Counted from the stretch's first letter, positions 7,503-15,153 are shown. The stretch is DNA of 15,263 nt from an uncultured Porphyromonadaceae bacterium (GCA_902462525.1 CABQCA010000042.1:1-15263); one strand, 5' to 3'. Notes: generated from the letters alone by a model not told the origin. Program-made: numbers and translations.

Positions 7503-8084
7503 TCAGCGAATGGCTGCGAGAAATTCGGCACGCAACGACGGATCGTTCTCAAAAACTCCATTGTAATGCACTGTAGCAGTCGACGAATCCTGCTTCTCCA
7601 CTCCTCGCATCTTCATGCACAGATGTTCGCCTTCGCACACTACTATAACCCCGGCAGCACCAAGGGTTTTCTTCACGGAGTCGCAAATCTCAGAAGTGAG
7701 ACGTTCCTGCACCTGCAGTCGCCGGGCATAGACGTTGACAATACGTGCGAGTTTACTCAGACCCACGATTTTTCCGGCCGGGACATAGCCTATGCTGATT
7801 TTACCAAAAAACGGCAGAATATGATGTTCGCACATAGAATAGAATTCTATGTTCTTCACAATAATCACCTGCGAACCATCATGCTCGAAAAGGGCCTGCT
7901 CCATCACTGCCCTGGGATCGGAGCGGTAGCCCGATGTCAGAAACCACAACGCTTTTGCAGCCCTGACAGGAGTTTTCTGCAACCCTTCACGGCTGCAATC
8001 CTCTCCCAAAAGTCCTATTATACTTTCTATATGCTGTGCGATTTGCGATACTCGCTCTTCATCGGTGAGCCGTGTCATAGGCAT
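7503..8084 (-). CDS. folE: GTP cyclohydrolase I
   Basis: This 193-residue type I enzyme converts GTP to 7,8-dihydroneopterin triphosphate, the entry point to tetrahydrofolate and, in many bacteria, queuosine. Visible motifs are REGLQKTPVRAAKA, SMCEHHILPFFG, GLSKLARIV, RRLQVQERLT and EHLCMKMRG. The zinc ligands are Cys85 and His88 (CEHH) and Cys156 (HLCM). The length is typical of the short bacterial form, with little N-terminal extension. The ATG at 8084 overlaps the stop of the upstream SPOR gene as TGATG, arguing for translational coupling; the TTG one codon upstream is a worse start. It is the last gene of the minus-strand cluster, ending 24 bases before the shared terminator. Confidence 0.97.
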   Translation of the reverse strand: MPMTRLTDEERVSQIAQHIESIIGLLGEDCSREGLQKTPVRAAKALWFLTSGYRSDPRAVMEQALFEHDGSQVIIVKNIEFYSMCEHHILPFFGKISIGYVPAGKIVGLSKLARIVNVYARRLQVQERLTSEICDSVKKTLGAAGVIVVCEGEHLCMKMRGVEKQDSSTATVHYNGVFENDPSLRAEFLAAIR

Positions 8085-8584
8085 CAATCGGTAATATTAA
8101 TTCTGTCGCGCACTATACGCAGATATGTGTTCAAAGCCGGACAAGCCTCGCGAATGCTCTCCATTGCGGCTTCGGCCTCTCCTCGGGTGCGGAAATCACC
8201 CACTTTAACTCGCCAGTATGGTGAATTGAACGACACATATGTTCGGTACTGGGGAAACATAGCCTCCATCCGATGACCGTTAGCCTTGGCTTGTGCAGCT
8301 GCTGTGCGCGGATTGTTGTCGTCGAAAACCTGAATGCGGTAGCCAGAACGAACGTTGTTCTGACGACTGTCAGCCGCTATGTTTTCTTCGCTTTGATGAG
8401 CCTCTGGCTTTTTCTGAAGCAAAACTTCGAGACTCGCGGGCTGAATTACTCTTATGTTGCCCGAAGCATTGATTCGGTTAACGATCGAAACCGTGCTGTC
8501 GGACGAAAATACGACAGCGTCTTGTGCCGGTGCTTGTAGCACCGGCACAAGAGCTGCAGTCAGTATTATTGCTTTATACTTCAA
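8084..8584 (-). CDS. Small secreted SPOR-domain protein
   Basis: The C-terminal part (about residues 80-160) has the SPOR pattern: GYRIQVF, then a helical AAAQAKANGHRMEAMF stretch, YRTYVSFNSPYWRVKVGDF and a second helix. SPOR domains bind denuded peptidoglycan glycans, often at the division site. The N-terminus starting at TTG 8584 reads M-K-Y-K-A-I-I-L-T-A-A-L, then a probable cleavage after APA, a clean signal peptide, so the product should be periplasmic. This TTG lies two bases after the tpiA stop. An ATG at 8623 would add 13 residues (starting MRRLHGYCKSF) and overlap tpiA by 37 bases, giving a poorer leader; annotation pipelines may choose it. Residues 25-80 look unstructured. The gene is coupled to folE downstream. 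A specific role is not evident. Confidence 0.85.
   Translation of the reverse strand: MKYKAIILTAALVPVLQAPAQDAVVFSSDSTVSIVNRINASGNIRVIQPASLEVLLQKKPEAHQSEENIAADSRQNNVRSGYRIQVFDDNNPRTAAAQAKANGHRMEAMFPQYRTYVSFNSPYWRVKVGDFRTRGEAEAAMESIREACPALNTYLRIVRDRINITD
8520..8552. repeat. Perfect 15-base-arm hairpin inside the SPOR gene
   Basis: TCTTGTGCCGGTGCT (8520-8534) and AGCACCGGCACAAGA (8538-8552) are exact reverse complements around a three-base loop. On the coding (minus) strand it covers the end of the signal peptide and begins about 32 bases after the TTG start. No T-run follows, so it is not a classic terminator. It may regulate translation or mRNA decay between tpiA and the SPOR gene, or be a scattered repeat element. 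Confidence 0.75.
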
Positions 8585-8586
8585 AA

Positions 8587-9342
8587 TCAGAAAGCTTTTA
8601 CAATACCCATGAAGTCGGCGCACTTGAGAGCAGCACCGCCGATGAGACCACCGTCAACGTCGGGTTTGGCGAATAGTTCGGCTGCGTTGGAGGGTTTGCA
8701 GCTGCCGCCGTAGAGAATAGAAGTGTTTTCAGCTACTTCCTTACCGTACTTTTCAGCGATGACGGCGCGGATGTGAGCGTGCATGTCCTGAGCCTGATCG
8801 GCAGTAGCGGTCTTACCAGTGCCGATGGCCCATACGGGTTCGTAAGCAAGAATGATTTTACCGAAATCTTCGGCCGAAAGATTGAAAAGTCCGTCGACAA
8901 TCTGAGCCTTTACAACTTCGTTGAAAGTACCGTCTTCACGTTCGGCAAGGACTTCACCTATGCAGAATATGGGGGTAAGGCAGTTCTCGAGGGCAAGAGC
9001 CACTTTTTCGCGAAGAGTTTCGGCGGTCTCGCCATAGTACTGGCGTCGTTCGCTGTGGCCGAGAATTACATACTTAGCACCTGTCGATGCTACCATCGGA
9101 GCCGAAACTTCGCCTGTGTATGCACCGCTCTTGTGATCAGCGCAGTTTTCAGCACCAAGGCCGAGAACGTTCTGATCGATTACAGCTGCAACGGAAGTAA
9201 GATGAGTGAACGGCGTGCAAATCACAACATCGCACTTTTTGTCGAGGCCTTTGAGAGCTTCGTTAACTTCCTTTGCAAGGGCTACGCCTTCCGGAACAGT
9301 GGTATTCATCTTCCAGTTACCGGCTACTATGTTCTTTCTCAT
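8587..9342 (-). CDS. tpiA: Triosephosphate isomerase
   Basis: This 251-residue TIM barrel interconverts dihydroxyacetone phosphate and glyceraldehyde 3-phosphate in glycolysis. Catalytic residues are in place: Lys11 (GNWKMN), His96 (ILGHSERR) and Glu168 (AYEPVWAIGTGK). The phosphate-gripping loop follows at WAIGTGK, and the C-terminal LYGGSCKPSNA and DGGLIGGAALK motifs are intact. The length is normal. The ATG start gives the canonical MRKNIVAGNWKMN opening. A Bacteroidetes-type promoter lies 45-74 bases upstream, partly inside the end of the upstream membrane-protein gene, so tpiA probably has its own transcript in addition to read-through. The SPOR gene follows almost without a gap. Confidence 0.98.
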   Translation of the reverse strand: MRKNIVAGNWKMNTTVPEGVALAKEVNEALKGLDKKCDVVICTPFTHLTSVAAVIDQNVLGLGAENCADHKSGAYTGEVSAPMVASTGAKYVILGHSERRQYYGETAETLREKVALALENCLTPIFCIGEVLAEREDGTFNEVVKAQIVDGLFNLSAEDFGKIILAYEPVWAIGTGKTATADQAQDMHAHIRAVIAEKYGKEVAENTSILYGGSCKPSNAAELFAKPDVDGGLIGGAALKCADFMGIVKAF

Positions 9343-9386
9343 TGTTATTTATGTATGTTATTTAATGGTTTTTGTTTTTCAATCTG

Positions 9387-9416
9387 CAAATATACTCATT
9401 TTTTACGGTTCGGCAA
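9387..9416 (-). promoter_or_regulatory. Promoter for tpiA
   Basis: On the minus strand, TTG (9416-9414), 19 bases, then TATATTTG (9394-9387) matches the Bacteroidetes primary sigma-factor consensus with ideal spacing. The -33 element lies inside the last codons of the upstream gene. Transcription should start near 9380, leaving a leader of about 40 AT-rich bases. Confidence 0.75.
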
Positions 9417-10640
9417 TATCTTTGGCGACTGTCCGAGCAGATAGACACCAATAATCACTCCGAGATAGATGAGACATGCCCAACGATGAAGGGAACCGTC
9501 ATCGACCGGCTGGATAGTTTCGAGAACGTTACCTTCGACCCCGCTTTCTGAGATCAGCGAAGTGCTCACTGCCGAAAGTGTACGTTTCCAGACAATTCTG
9601 CCCTCACGAGTAAACACAAGTCCGCTTGTGCCGCGAACGAGCATCTTTAGCGAAGTGTCTTCTGCCGTGTAGACCGGGAAACGAGGTCTCACAAGGGTTT
9701 TCCACTCCTGCAGGCTTTCGCCGTCTACCCCAATGACAGCAGCCATGGGCGAATCATGCCTTGAAGCATAGTCGGCCAGCTCATTGACAAAACGCGCGCG
9801 CGTCAGAAACTGGAGCGTCGGATCAGCCACCACCAGATAAAGGCAATCCTGATCGGTCTCGGCCAGTTCGGCCGAGACATCATCTCCATTCTCATCGTAG
9901 ACACTTATTGACAGCTCTTCGCTGACATTACCTTTCTCAATGGCATCTACAAATGTCCATGAGCTGTCGGGCAACGCATCGAGACCGAATTCGCGGCTTT
10001 GTCCGTCTTTTTCATAAATGTAGGTCAACTCTTGTCCGGATCCGGAAGGGTTGAAAATGGTGGTCCCGAGTTTGAAAGGACGAAAATCGACCAAAGGCTG
10101 CACATTGTATCCTACAATGGCCAGATAGAGAGGAAAGGCGACAGAGGCAGCCATCGCTATCCACTGCACCGGCACAGCTATAAGCCCAGGCACGCTGCCA
10201 TTGCGCCTCAGCAGATAGGCGACAGCATAGGATATCACTACATTTTTAAGAAAAGTTGTTGTATTCGACAGAACAATAAAGTCACCGAAACAACCGCAAT
10301 CGTCGACGGGATCGGCCAAAGCTATGTAAGCTGTCAGAGGCAGCATACCCAGCATAAAAACAGCAGCAGTCCACACCGACCATCGTTTGAAAGCACCAAG
10401 GAGCACCATCATACCGGTGCAGAACTCCACACATGCCAGTGTTATGCACGTTGTAACCACCAATTCATGAGGAACCTCTATGTTCCATACGGCGAGGTAC
10501 TCCCCTACCTTTATCACGAAGCCCCAGGGATCGATAGCCTTAGCCCAACCGGCGACTGCAAAGGTAAGTCCCACAACCAACCGGCACAGAACCACGGCAA
10601 CTCGCCGCAATCGCATCTCAGTCGTTACACTAAGCTTCAT
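9396..10640 (-). CDS. MauE/DoxX-like membrane protein with C-terminal thioredoxin-like domain (BT_3928-like)
   Basis: This 414-residue protein has a MauE/DoxX-type four-helix membrane part (segments near 14-32, 61-82, 89-109 and 128-144), a further helix near 153-177 and one near 387-403. The motif D-C115-G-C117-F-G-D120 between helices is typical of MauE-like redox membrane proteins. The region about 265-355 reads like a thioredoxin fold (YLVVADPTLQ, helix, AAVIGVDG, FPVYTAEDTSLKMLVRGTSGLVFTREGRIVWK), but ADPTLQ replaces the CxxC site and TSG replaces the cis-Pro loop, so it is probably redox-inactive. Similar proteins in Bacteroidales are named BT_3928 family; the function is unknown to me. 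The ATG overlaps the DUF1599 stop by 11 bases, and tpiA follows 53 bases downstream. Confidence 0.8.
   Translation of the reverse strand: MKLSVTTEMRLRRVAVVLCRLVVGLTFAVAGWAKAIDPWGFVIKVGEYLAVWNIEVPHELVVTTCITLACVEFCTGMMVLLGAFKRWSVWTAAVFMLGMLPLTAYIALADPVDDCGCFGDFIVLSNTTTFLKNVVISYAVAYLLRRNGSVPGLIAVPVQWIAMAASVAFPLYLAIVGYNVQPLVDFRPFKLGTTIFNPSGSGQELTYIYEKDGQSREFGLDALPDSSWTFVDAIEKGNVSEELSISVYDENGDDVSAELAETDQDCLYLVVADPTLQFLTRARFVNELADYASRHDSPMAAVIGVDGESLQEWKTLVRPRFPVYTAEDTSLKMLVRGTSGLVFTREGRIVWKRTLSAVSTSLISESGVEGNVLETIQPVDDGSLHRWACLIYLGVIIGVYLLGQSPKILPNRKK
9856..9878. repeat. Inverted repeat within the membrane-protein gene
   Basis: GTCTCGGCC (9856-9864) and GGCCGAGAC (9870-9878) are perfect 9-base complements around five bases. 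They lie in coding sequence with no adjoining T-run. A function is doubtful. Confidence 0.35.
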
Positions 10641-11172
10641 CTGTGAGTTTTATGATACCGAACACGGCATAGTTGATCATATCGAAGTAATTGGCATCGA
10701 TTCCCTCTGAGACCTTCACGGTGCCGTTGTGGTCTTCAATCTCCTTGGTCCGCTCAATTTTTGTAAGAATAAGGTCAACATACGACAGCACACGCATACC
10801 GCGCCATGCTTCATCGTAGTCGTGATTTTTCGCTATCATCAGGTTCATGGCTTCAGCGGCCACACCATCGTAGAGCGAAAGCGCTTTTTCGGCACTGATA
10901 TCCTTGCAGTCGGCAAACCCGAGCCGCAGCTGAATGATACCTACAATGCCATAGTTTACAATTGCTACAAATTCGGGAAGTATACCCTCGCCCACAGCGG
11001 ATACGCCTTTAATCTGGAGCGAACGGATTCGTTTGGCCTTGATAAAAAGCTGGTCGGTGATTGCTTCGGGTCGCATAATGCGCCATGATGGGCCATAGTC
11101 GCCGAGCTTGGCGTCAAACACCTGCCGGCATCGGTCGAGGGCCTTGCGGAACTGGCTGTTTGTTTCTTCCAT
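10630..11172 (-). CDS. DUF1599-domain protein (internally duplicated, possible nucleotide-modification-associated domain)
   Basis: This 180-residue soluble protein has no signal peptide. Two halves repeat the same pattern about 93 residues apart. The first has D25-Y26, W30-R31, R34, K47-R48, N73-Y74 and G78-I-I. The second has D118-Y119, W123-R124, R127, E140-R141, N167-Y168 and G172-I-I. I recognise this as DUF1599 (PF07659), which as I recall has been linked to nucleotide-modification gene sets; its biochemical activity is not known to me. Start: the ATG at 11172, 67 bases after the TPR gene stop and behind a GC-rich hairpin; I see no consensus promoter in that gap. The end overlaps the membrane-protein start by 11 bases, so the two are likely co-translated. 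The conserved Asp-Tyr, Trp-Arg and Asn-Tyr positions are candidates for a bound ligand. Confidence 0.8.
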   Translation of the reverse strand: MEETNSQFRKALDRCRQVFDAKLGDYGPSWRIMRPEAITDQLFIKAKRIRSLQIKGVSAVGEGILPEFVAIVNYGIVGIIQLRLGFADCKDISAEKALSLYDGVAAEAMNLMIAKNHDYDEAWRGMRVLSYVDLILTKIERTKEIEDHNGTVKVSEGIDANYFDMINYAVFGIIKLTDEA

Positions 11173-11191
11173 AATACGATATTAACAAACA

Positions 11192-11214
11192 GGGCCGGCC
11201 ATCCTGGCCGGCCC
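11192..11214 (-). terminator. GC-rich hairpin after the TPR gene
   Basis: GGGCCGGCC (11192-11200) and GGCCGGCCC (11206-11214) form a perfect 9-base stem around ATCCT. On the minus strand the stem is followed by TGTTTGTTAAT, a loosely U-rich tract. It sits between the TPR gene stop and the DUF1599 start, so it should separate the gyrA-TPR unit from the following cluster, perhaps incompletely. Confidence 0.7.
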
Positions 11215-11239
11215 CATTATATCATACTAATTCTTTCGA

Positions 11240-12460
11240 TTAATAAGTCATACGTTTTTTAACGTCGTTGAGCATCTTCTCGTCGCCGAGATTATAGTAC
11301 ACGTTTTCAAGATACTTCAGCACGTCGGAATTGTCAGGATCGAGGGTGTATGCGTTTTCAAGAACCTGAACGGCTTCCTTGAAAAGAGGCATGATTTTCT
11401 CTTCCTTATAAACTTCATATTCTTTCTGGCTTGTGGGGGCTGCATCGTTGAGCGCATAGGCTGTCTCGCAAAGCTGGCGGCCATAGTTGAACATGGCGCT
11501 TGCATTCTTGGAATCAAGTTCAACTGCTTTTTTGTAAGCAGCAAGAGCTTCGGGACGCTTGTCGATGTTTTCGTAGAGAACGCCCTGCACGTTATAGTAC
11601 TGGGCATTGTTGGGTTCGGCGGCAATGGCCTTGTTGATGATTTCGAAAGCCTCGTCATAGTCCTTTTTCTGCAGATAGTAGTTCACAATCTGGCCAAGGT
11701 ACATGGAGTCTTCATTGCCGTAGAGAGGAAGAGCTTCTTTTGCGAGTGCGAGAAGTGTGTCGGACTTTCCGGCGGCCTGAGCGTTTGCAATGGCATAGTC
11801 GAAGAGCTGCTTTTTATTGTAGCCCTTCGATTTAGCAAAAAGAAAAGCATTGAGAGCATCTTCATTGCGGTTGTTCTGCCAAGCGGCGAGAGCCTGGTTG
11901 AAAGCTATTTCACCGAGGATAGTATCGTTGGGCACATTGCTGAGCTTAGCGCGGAATGCAGGAATCTCGGGAATTTCATTGAATATAGCCCATGCGCGGT
12001 AAGCGCCGTCGTAATCCTTGTTGTTGTAGAGGTCGGCGCCTGCGCTTGAGTAGTCAGTAAAGTGTCCGGCAACAGTACCGACGATATCTTTTGAATATTT
12101 AGGCTTTACTTTACCCTTGGCATCAGGGAGGGAATCAAGAGGAAGAGCTTTAGTATAGAAGTCATAACCCTGAATGAGAAGATTGGCCATCTTTACGTCG
12201 TCACCTTCTTTAGTTTTGCCGAACTGCTTGAGACCAAGCAGTTTATCATATTCACCAAAAGCGGCTTTGCCGGGAATATAGTATGTCTGGGCTAAACCGG
12301 AAGTTTCGGGATTCGAGAAAGCCGGAGTGATGATTTCAACCACTTTAGCGGCTTCCGTACCGCCTTTCTGGGCTTTTTCGGCTTCTTTGACCACTGTCAG
12401 CTGGGCATTTGCGGAGGCAAACACAGCGAGTCCGAGGGCCAGAATGCTGATTTTTTTCAT
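11240..12460 (-). CDS. Secreted tetratricopeptide-repeat protein
   Basis: This 406-residue protein has a clear signal peptide (MKKISILALGLAVFASANA, then cleavage) and no later membrane segment, so it is predicted to be periplasmic. TPR-like helical pairs are clear from about residue 190 to the end, for example LGQIVNYYLQKKDYDEAFEI, YYNVQGVLYENIDKRPEALA and VLENAYTLDPDNSDVLKYLE. Residues 20-190 contain looser helical repeats. TPRs act as protein-binding scaffolds; the partner is unknown. It starts 27 bases after the gyrA stop and no promoter or terminator is seen between them, so it is very probably transcribed with gyrA. As I recall, a TPR gene next to gyrA is common in Bacteroidales, and I infer a lineage-conserved envelope role. 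A hairpin terminator follows. Confidence 0.88.
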   Translation of the reverse strand: MKKISILALGLAVFASANAQLTVVKEAEKAQKGGTEAAKVVEIITPAFSNPETSGLAQTYYIPGKAAFGEYDKLLGLKQFGKTKEGDDVKMANLLIQGYDFYTKALPLDSLPDAKGKVKPKYSKDIVGTVAGHFTDYSSAGADLYNNKDYDGAYRAWAIFNEIPEIPAFRAKLSNVPNDTILGEIAFNQALAAWQNNRNEDALNAFLFAKSKGYNKKQLFDYAIANAQAAGKSDTLLALAKEALPLYGNEDSMYLGQIVNYYLQKKDYDEAFEIINKAIAAEPNNAQYYNVQGVLYENIDKRPEALAAYKKAVELDSKNASAMFNYGRQLCETAYALNDAAPTSQKEYEVYKEEKIMPLFKEAVQVLENAYTLDPDNSDVLKYLENVYYNLGDEKMLNDVKKRMTY

Positions 12461-12487
12461 TGTCAGGTATAATTTAGTTGGTTAGTA

Positions 12488-15070
12488 TTATTCTTCTGAT
12501 TCAGCCTCGGCATCGCCTTCAGCGTCGGTATCATCATCTATCACTTCGTCGTCGGCCTCAGGGCTCTGAGCGAGATCGGGAAGTTCTTCGGCATCGGCAG
12601 CTATTGTTTCGACTTCTTCTTCCGGATCAGCGTCGACACAGCAAACGGAGGCAATTGTGTCGCCCCGTTTTTCGAGGTTGATGATTCGCACGCCCTGTGT
12701 GGCGCGGCCCATCACGCGAATATCTGCTACGTGAATCCGGATGGTGACACCGCTCTTATTGATAATCATAAGATCGTTGTCGTCGTTGACACTTTCGAAT
12801 GCTACCAGTTCACCTGTCTTTTCGGTAATGTTCATCGTCTTGACGCCTTTGGCACCACGGCGTGTCATACGGTAGTTATCAACAATAGAACGTTTGCCAA
12901 AACCATTCTGTGACAGAGTAAGAACAGTATTTTCGGTTTCTTCATTCATTACAACAAGACCGACAACCGCATCTGTGCCGTCATCATCTATCTTCATGCC
13001 GCGCACACCCGTGGAAACACGGCCCATCGGACGGAGTTCGCTTTCGTGGAAGCGGATAGTTCGGCCGTGTCGGTTGGCCATAAGGATTTCGCTGTTACCG
13101 TCGGTGAGTTCTACGCCGATAAGTTTATCGCCTTCACGGATAAGCAGCGCCTTTTTACCTTTGGCAAGCACTCTGGCATATTCAGCAAGCGATGTCTTTT
13201 TGATTATGCCGTTCTGAGTGGCGAATACAAGATAATGCGAAGCAGTGTAATCGGGATCGTTGAGACGACGGCAAGCGATGTATGCGTTCACGCTGTCGCC
13301 AGGCTCGATGTTGAGAAGATTCTGCAGCGCACGGCCTTTAGTATTGCGCGCACCTTCGGGAAGTTCATAGACCCGCATCTTATACACCAGACCTTTGTCG
13401 GTGAAGAAGAGCATGGTGTCGTGCATCGAAGCCGTGTAGATGTGCTCGATAAAGTCGCTGTCGCGTGTGTCAGAACCTTTGACACCGACGCCTCCGCGGT
13501 TCTGCGCGCGGAAATCGGCCAGCGGAGTACGCTTTATATATCCCATATGCGATATGGTGATGATCATATCATCATCGGCATAGAAATCTTCTGCGTTGAA
13601 ATTGCCGGCAGTATAATCGATGGCCGTGCGGCGGCCATCGCCGAATTTATCGCTGACTTCACGAAGCTCCGATTCGATGACATTGCGGAGCACGATGGGA
13701 TCACTGAGAATTAGTTCGAGATCGGCAATGCGCTTGTGAATGTCATCGATATCGTTCTGTAGCTCCTCGATGGCGAGACCGGTGAGTGCCCGGAGACGCA
13801 TTTCGACAATTGCCTGAGTCTGAGCGTCGCTCAGGCCGAAGCGAGCCGAAAGTGTACTGCGAGCCTCCTCAGCTGTTTTCGAAGCTTTGATGATTGCTAT
13901 CACTTCGTCGATATTCTGCACAGCAATCATCAGGCCTTCAAGGATGTGGGCTCGTTCTCGGGCCTTTTTCAGCTCGAACTGAGTGCGACGGGTAACTACT
14001 TCGTGGCGATGATCGAGGAATGCCTGAAGTATTTCCTTGAGATTGAGTGTGCGGGGGCGGCCATTAACAAGGGCCACGTTATTAACGCTGAACGACGATT
14101 GCATAGCCGTGAGTTTGTAGAGCTTGTTGAGCACTACATTGGCGTTTGCATCGGACTTGAGAGTTATCACTATGCGCATACCGTCGCGGTCGCTCTCGTC
14201 GTTGACATTCGAAATTCCATCAATACGTTTCTCGACTACCAGATCTGCTATATACTGAATAAGTTCAGCTCTGTTTACACCATAGGGAATCTCTGTTACT
14301 ACAATGAGCTCATGGTCAGCCTTTTTCTCGATTTCGGCTTTAGCACGGATTAGAATCCGGCCGCGTCCTGTTTCGTAGGCTTCACGGACGCCATCGTAAC
14401 CATAGATGATACCTCCGGTCGGGAAATCGGGAGCGACGATGATTTTCGAAAGTTCGGCGATGTCGAGGTCCGGATTTTCGAGTAAGGCTATGCAGGCGTT
14501 AATCGAGTCAGTAAGATTGTGAGTCGGCATGTTAGTGGCCATACCTACTGCAATGCCGGAGGCTCCGTTTACCAGCAAGTTCGGGAAACGAGTCGGAAGG
14601 ACTACCGGCTCCTTGCGGGAGTTATCGTAGTTAGGCTGAAAATCTACGGTATCTTCATCGATATCGCGAAGCATTTCCTCACCAAGCGGGTCAAGACGGA
14701 CTTCGGTGTAACGCATTGCCGCGGGCGAGTCGCCGTCGATAGAACCGAAGTTGCCATGTCCGTCGACAAGTGTGTGACGCATAGACCACCATTGTGCCAT
14801 ACGGCAAACCGTGCCATAAATCGACGAGTCGCCATGAGGGTGATACTTACCCATGACCTCGCCCACACAATTTGCCGATTTCTTGTGGGGTTTGTTACTG
14901 TTATTGCCCATCTCGTTCATCCCGAAAAGCACACGACGGTGTACAGGCTTCATGCCGTCGCGTACATCGGGGAGGGCTCGCGACACAATCACCGACATCG
15001 AGTAGTCGATGTATGCCGTCTTCATTTCGCTTTCGATATTAATTTTAAAGATGCGATCTTCTTCCAACAT
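12488..15070 (-). CDS. gyrA: DNA gyrase subunit A
   Basis: This 860-residue GyrA, with GyrB, introduces negative supercoils by ATP-driven strand passage. The N-terminal breakage-reunion domain (about 1-490) has the catalytic Tyr121 in AAMRYTE and the quinolone pocket KYHPHGDSSIYG. Ser82 (E. coli Ser83) is wild type, while Gly86 occupies the place of E. coli Asp87. GNFGS is preceded by His105 where Gln is usual. The C-terminal beta-pinwheel (about 495-805) carries a GyrA box at 523-529 reading QNRGGVG instead of the canonical QRRGGKG. The last 50 residues are very rich in Asp and Glu, as in other GyrA proteins with acidic tails. Start ATG at 15070 gives MLEEDRIFKINIE. A strong consensus promoter lies 84-114 bases upstream. 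The TPR gene follows after 27 bases. Confidence 0.98.
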   Translation of the reverse strand: MLEEDRIFKINIESEMKTAYIDYSMSVIVSRALPDVRDGMKPVHRRVLFGMNEMGNNSNKPHKKSANCVGEVMGKYHPHGDSSIYGTVCRMAQWWSMRHTLVDGHGNFGSIDGDSPAAMRYTEVRLDPLGEEMLRDIDEDTVDFQPNYDNSRKEPVVLPTRFPNLLVNGASGIAVGMATNMPTHNLTDSINACIALLENPDLDIAELSKIIVAPDFPTGGIIYGYDGVREAYETGRGRILIRAKAEIEKKADHELIVVTEIPYGVNRAELIQYIADLVVEKRIDGISNVNDESDRDGMRIVITLKSDANANVVLNKLYKLTAMQSSFSVNNVALVNGRPRTLNLKEILQAFLDHRHEVVTRRTQFELKKARERAHILEGLMIAVQNIDEVIAIIKASKTAEEARSTLSARFGLSDAQTQAIVEMRLRALTGLAIEELQNDIDDIHKRIADLELILSDPIVLRNVIESELREVSDKFGDGRRTAIDYTAGNFNAEDFYADDDMIITISHMGYIKRTPLADFRAQNRGGVGVKGSDTRDSDFIEHIYTASMHDTMLFFTDKGLVYKMRVYELPEGARNTKGRALQNLLNIEPGDSVNAYIACRRLNDPDYTASHYLVFATQNGIIKKTSLAEYARVLAKGKKALLIREGDKLIGVELTDGNSEILMANRHGRTIRFHESELRPMGRVSTGVRGMKIDDDGTDAVVGLVVMNEETENTVLTLSQNGFGKRSIVDNYRMTRRGAKGVKTMNITEKTGELVAFESVNDDNDLMIINKSGVTIRIHVADIRVMGRATQGVRIINLEKRGDTIASVCCVDADPEEEVETIAADAEELPDLAQSPEADDEVIDDDTDAEGDAEAESEE
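13618..13640. repeat. Inverted repeat within gyrA
   Basis: CGATGGCCG (13618-13626) and CGGCCATCG (13632-13640) are perfect 9-base complements around five bases. They lie within coding sequence for the region around residues 477-485. There is no adjoining T-run, and it may be incidental. Confidence 0.3.
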
Positions 15071-15101
15071 GCGATAAAAAAATATAAGTTAAGCGTTTCC
15101 C

Positions 15102-15136
15102 AACGGGCGGAACGGAGTGTCGGCCACGCCGCCGTT
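15102..15136 (-). promoter_or_regulatory. Possible hairpin in the gyrA 5' leader
   Basis: AACGGGCGG (15102-15110) can pair with CCGCCGTT (15129-15136) with one bulged G, around 18 bases. It lies inside the predicted gyrA leader, about 30-65 bases before the start codon. A structured leader is possible; no known riboswitch is recognised. Confidence 0.35.
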
Positions 15137-15153
15137 GACGCCATATTATCACA

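Noticed and set aside
8085..8087. TTG as start for folE, one codon upstream of the ATG.
   Set aside because: The ATG at 8084 overlaps the SPOR stop as TGATG, the typical coupling arrangement, and needs no rare start.
9999..10646. Plus-strand open frame of 215 codons antisense to the MauE/DoxX-like gene.
   Set aside because: The translation is low-quality and His/Arg-rich, and the opposite strand encodes a coherent membrane protein.
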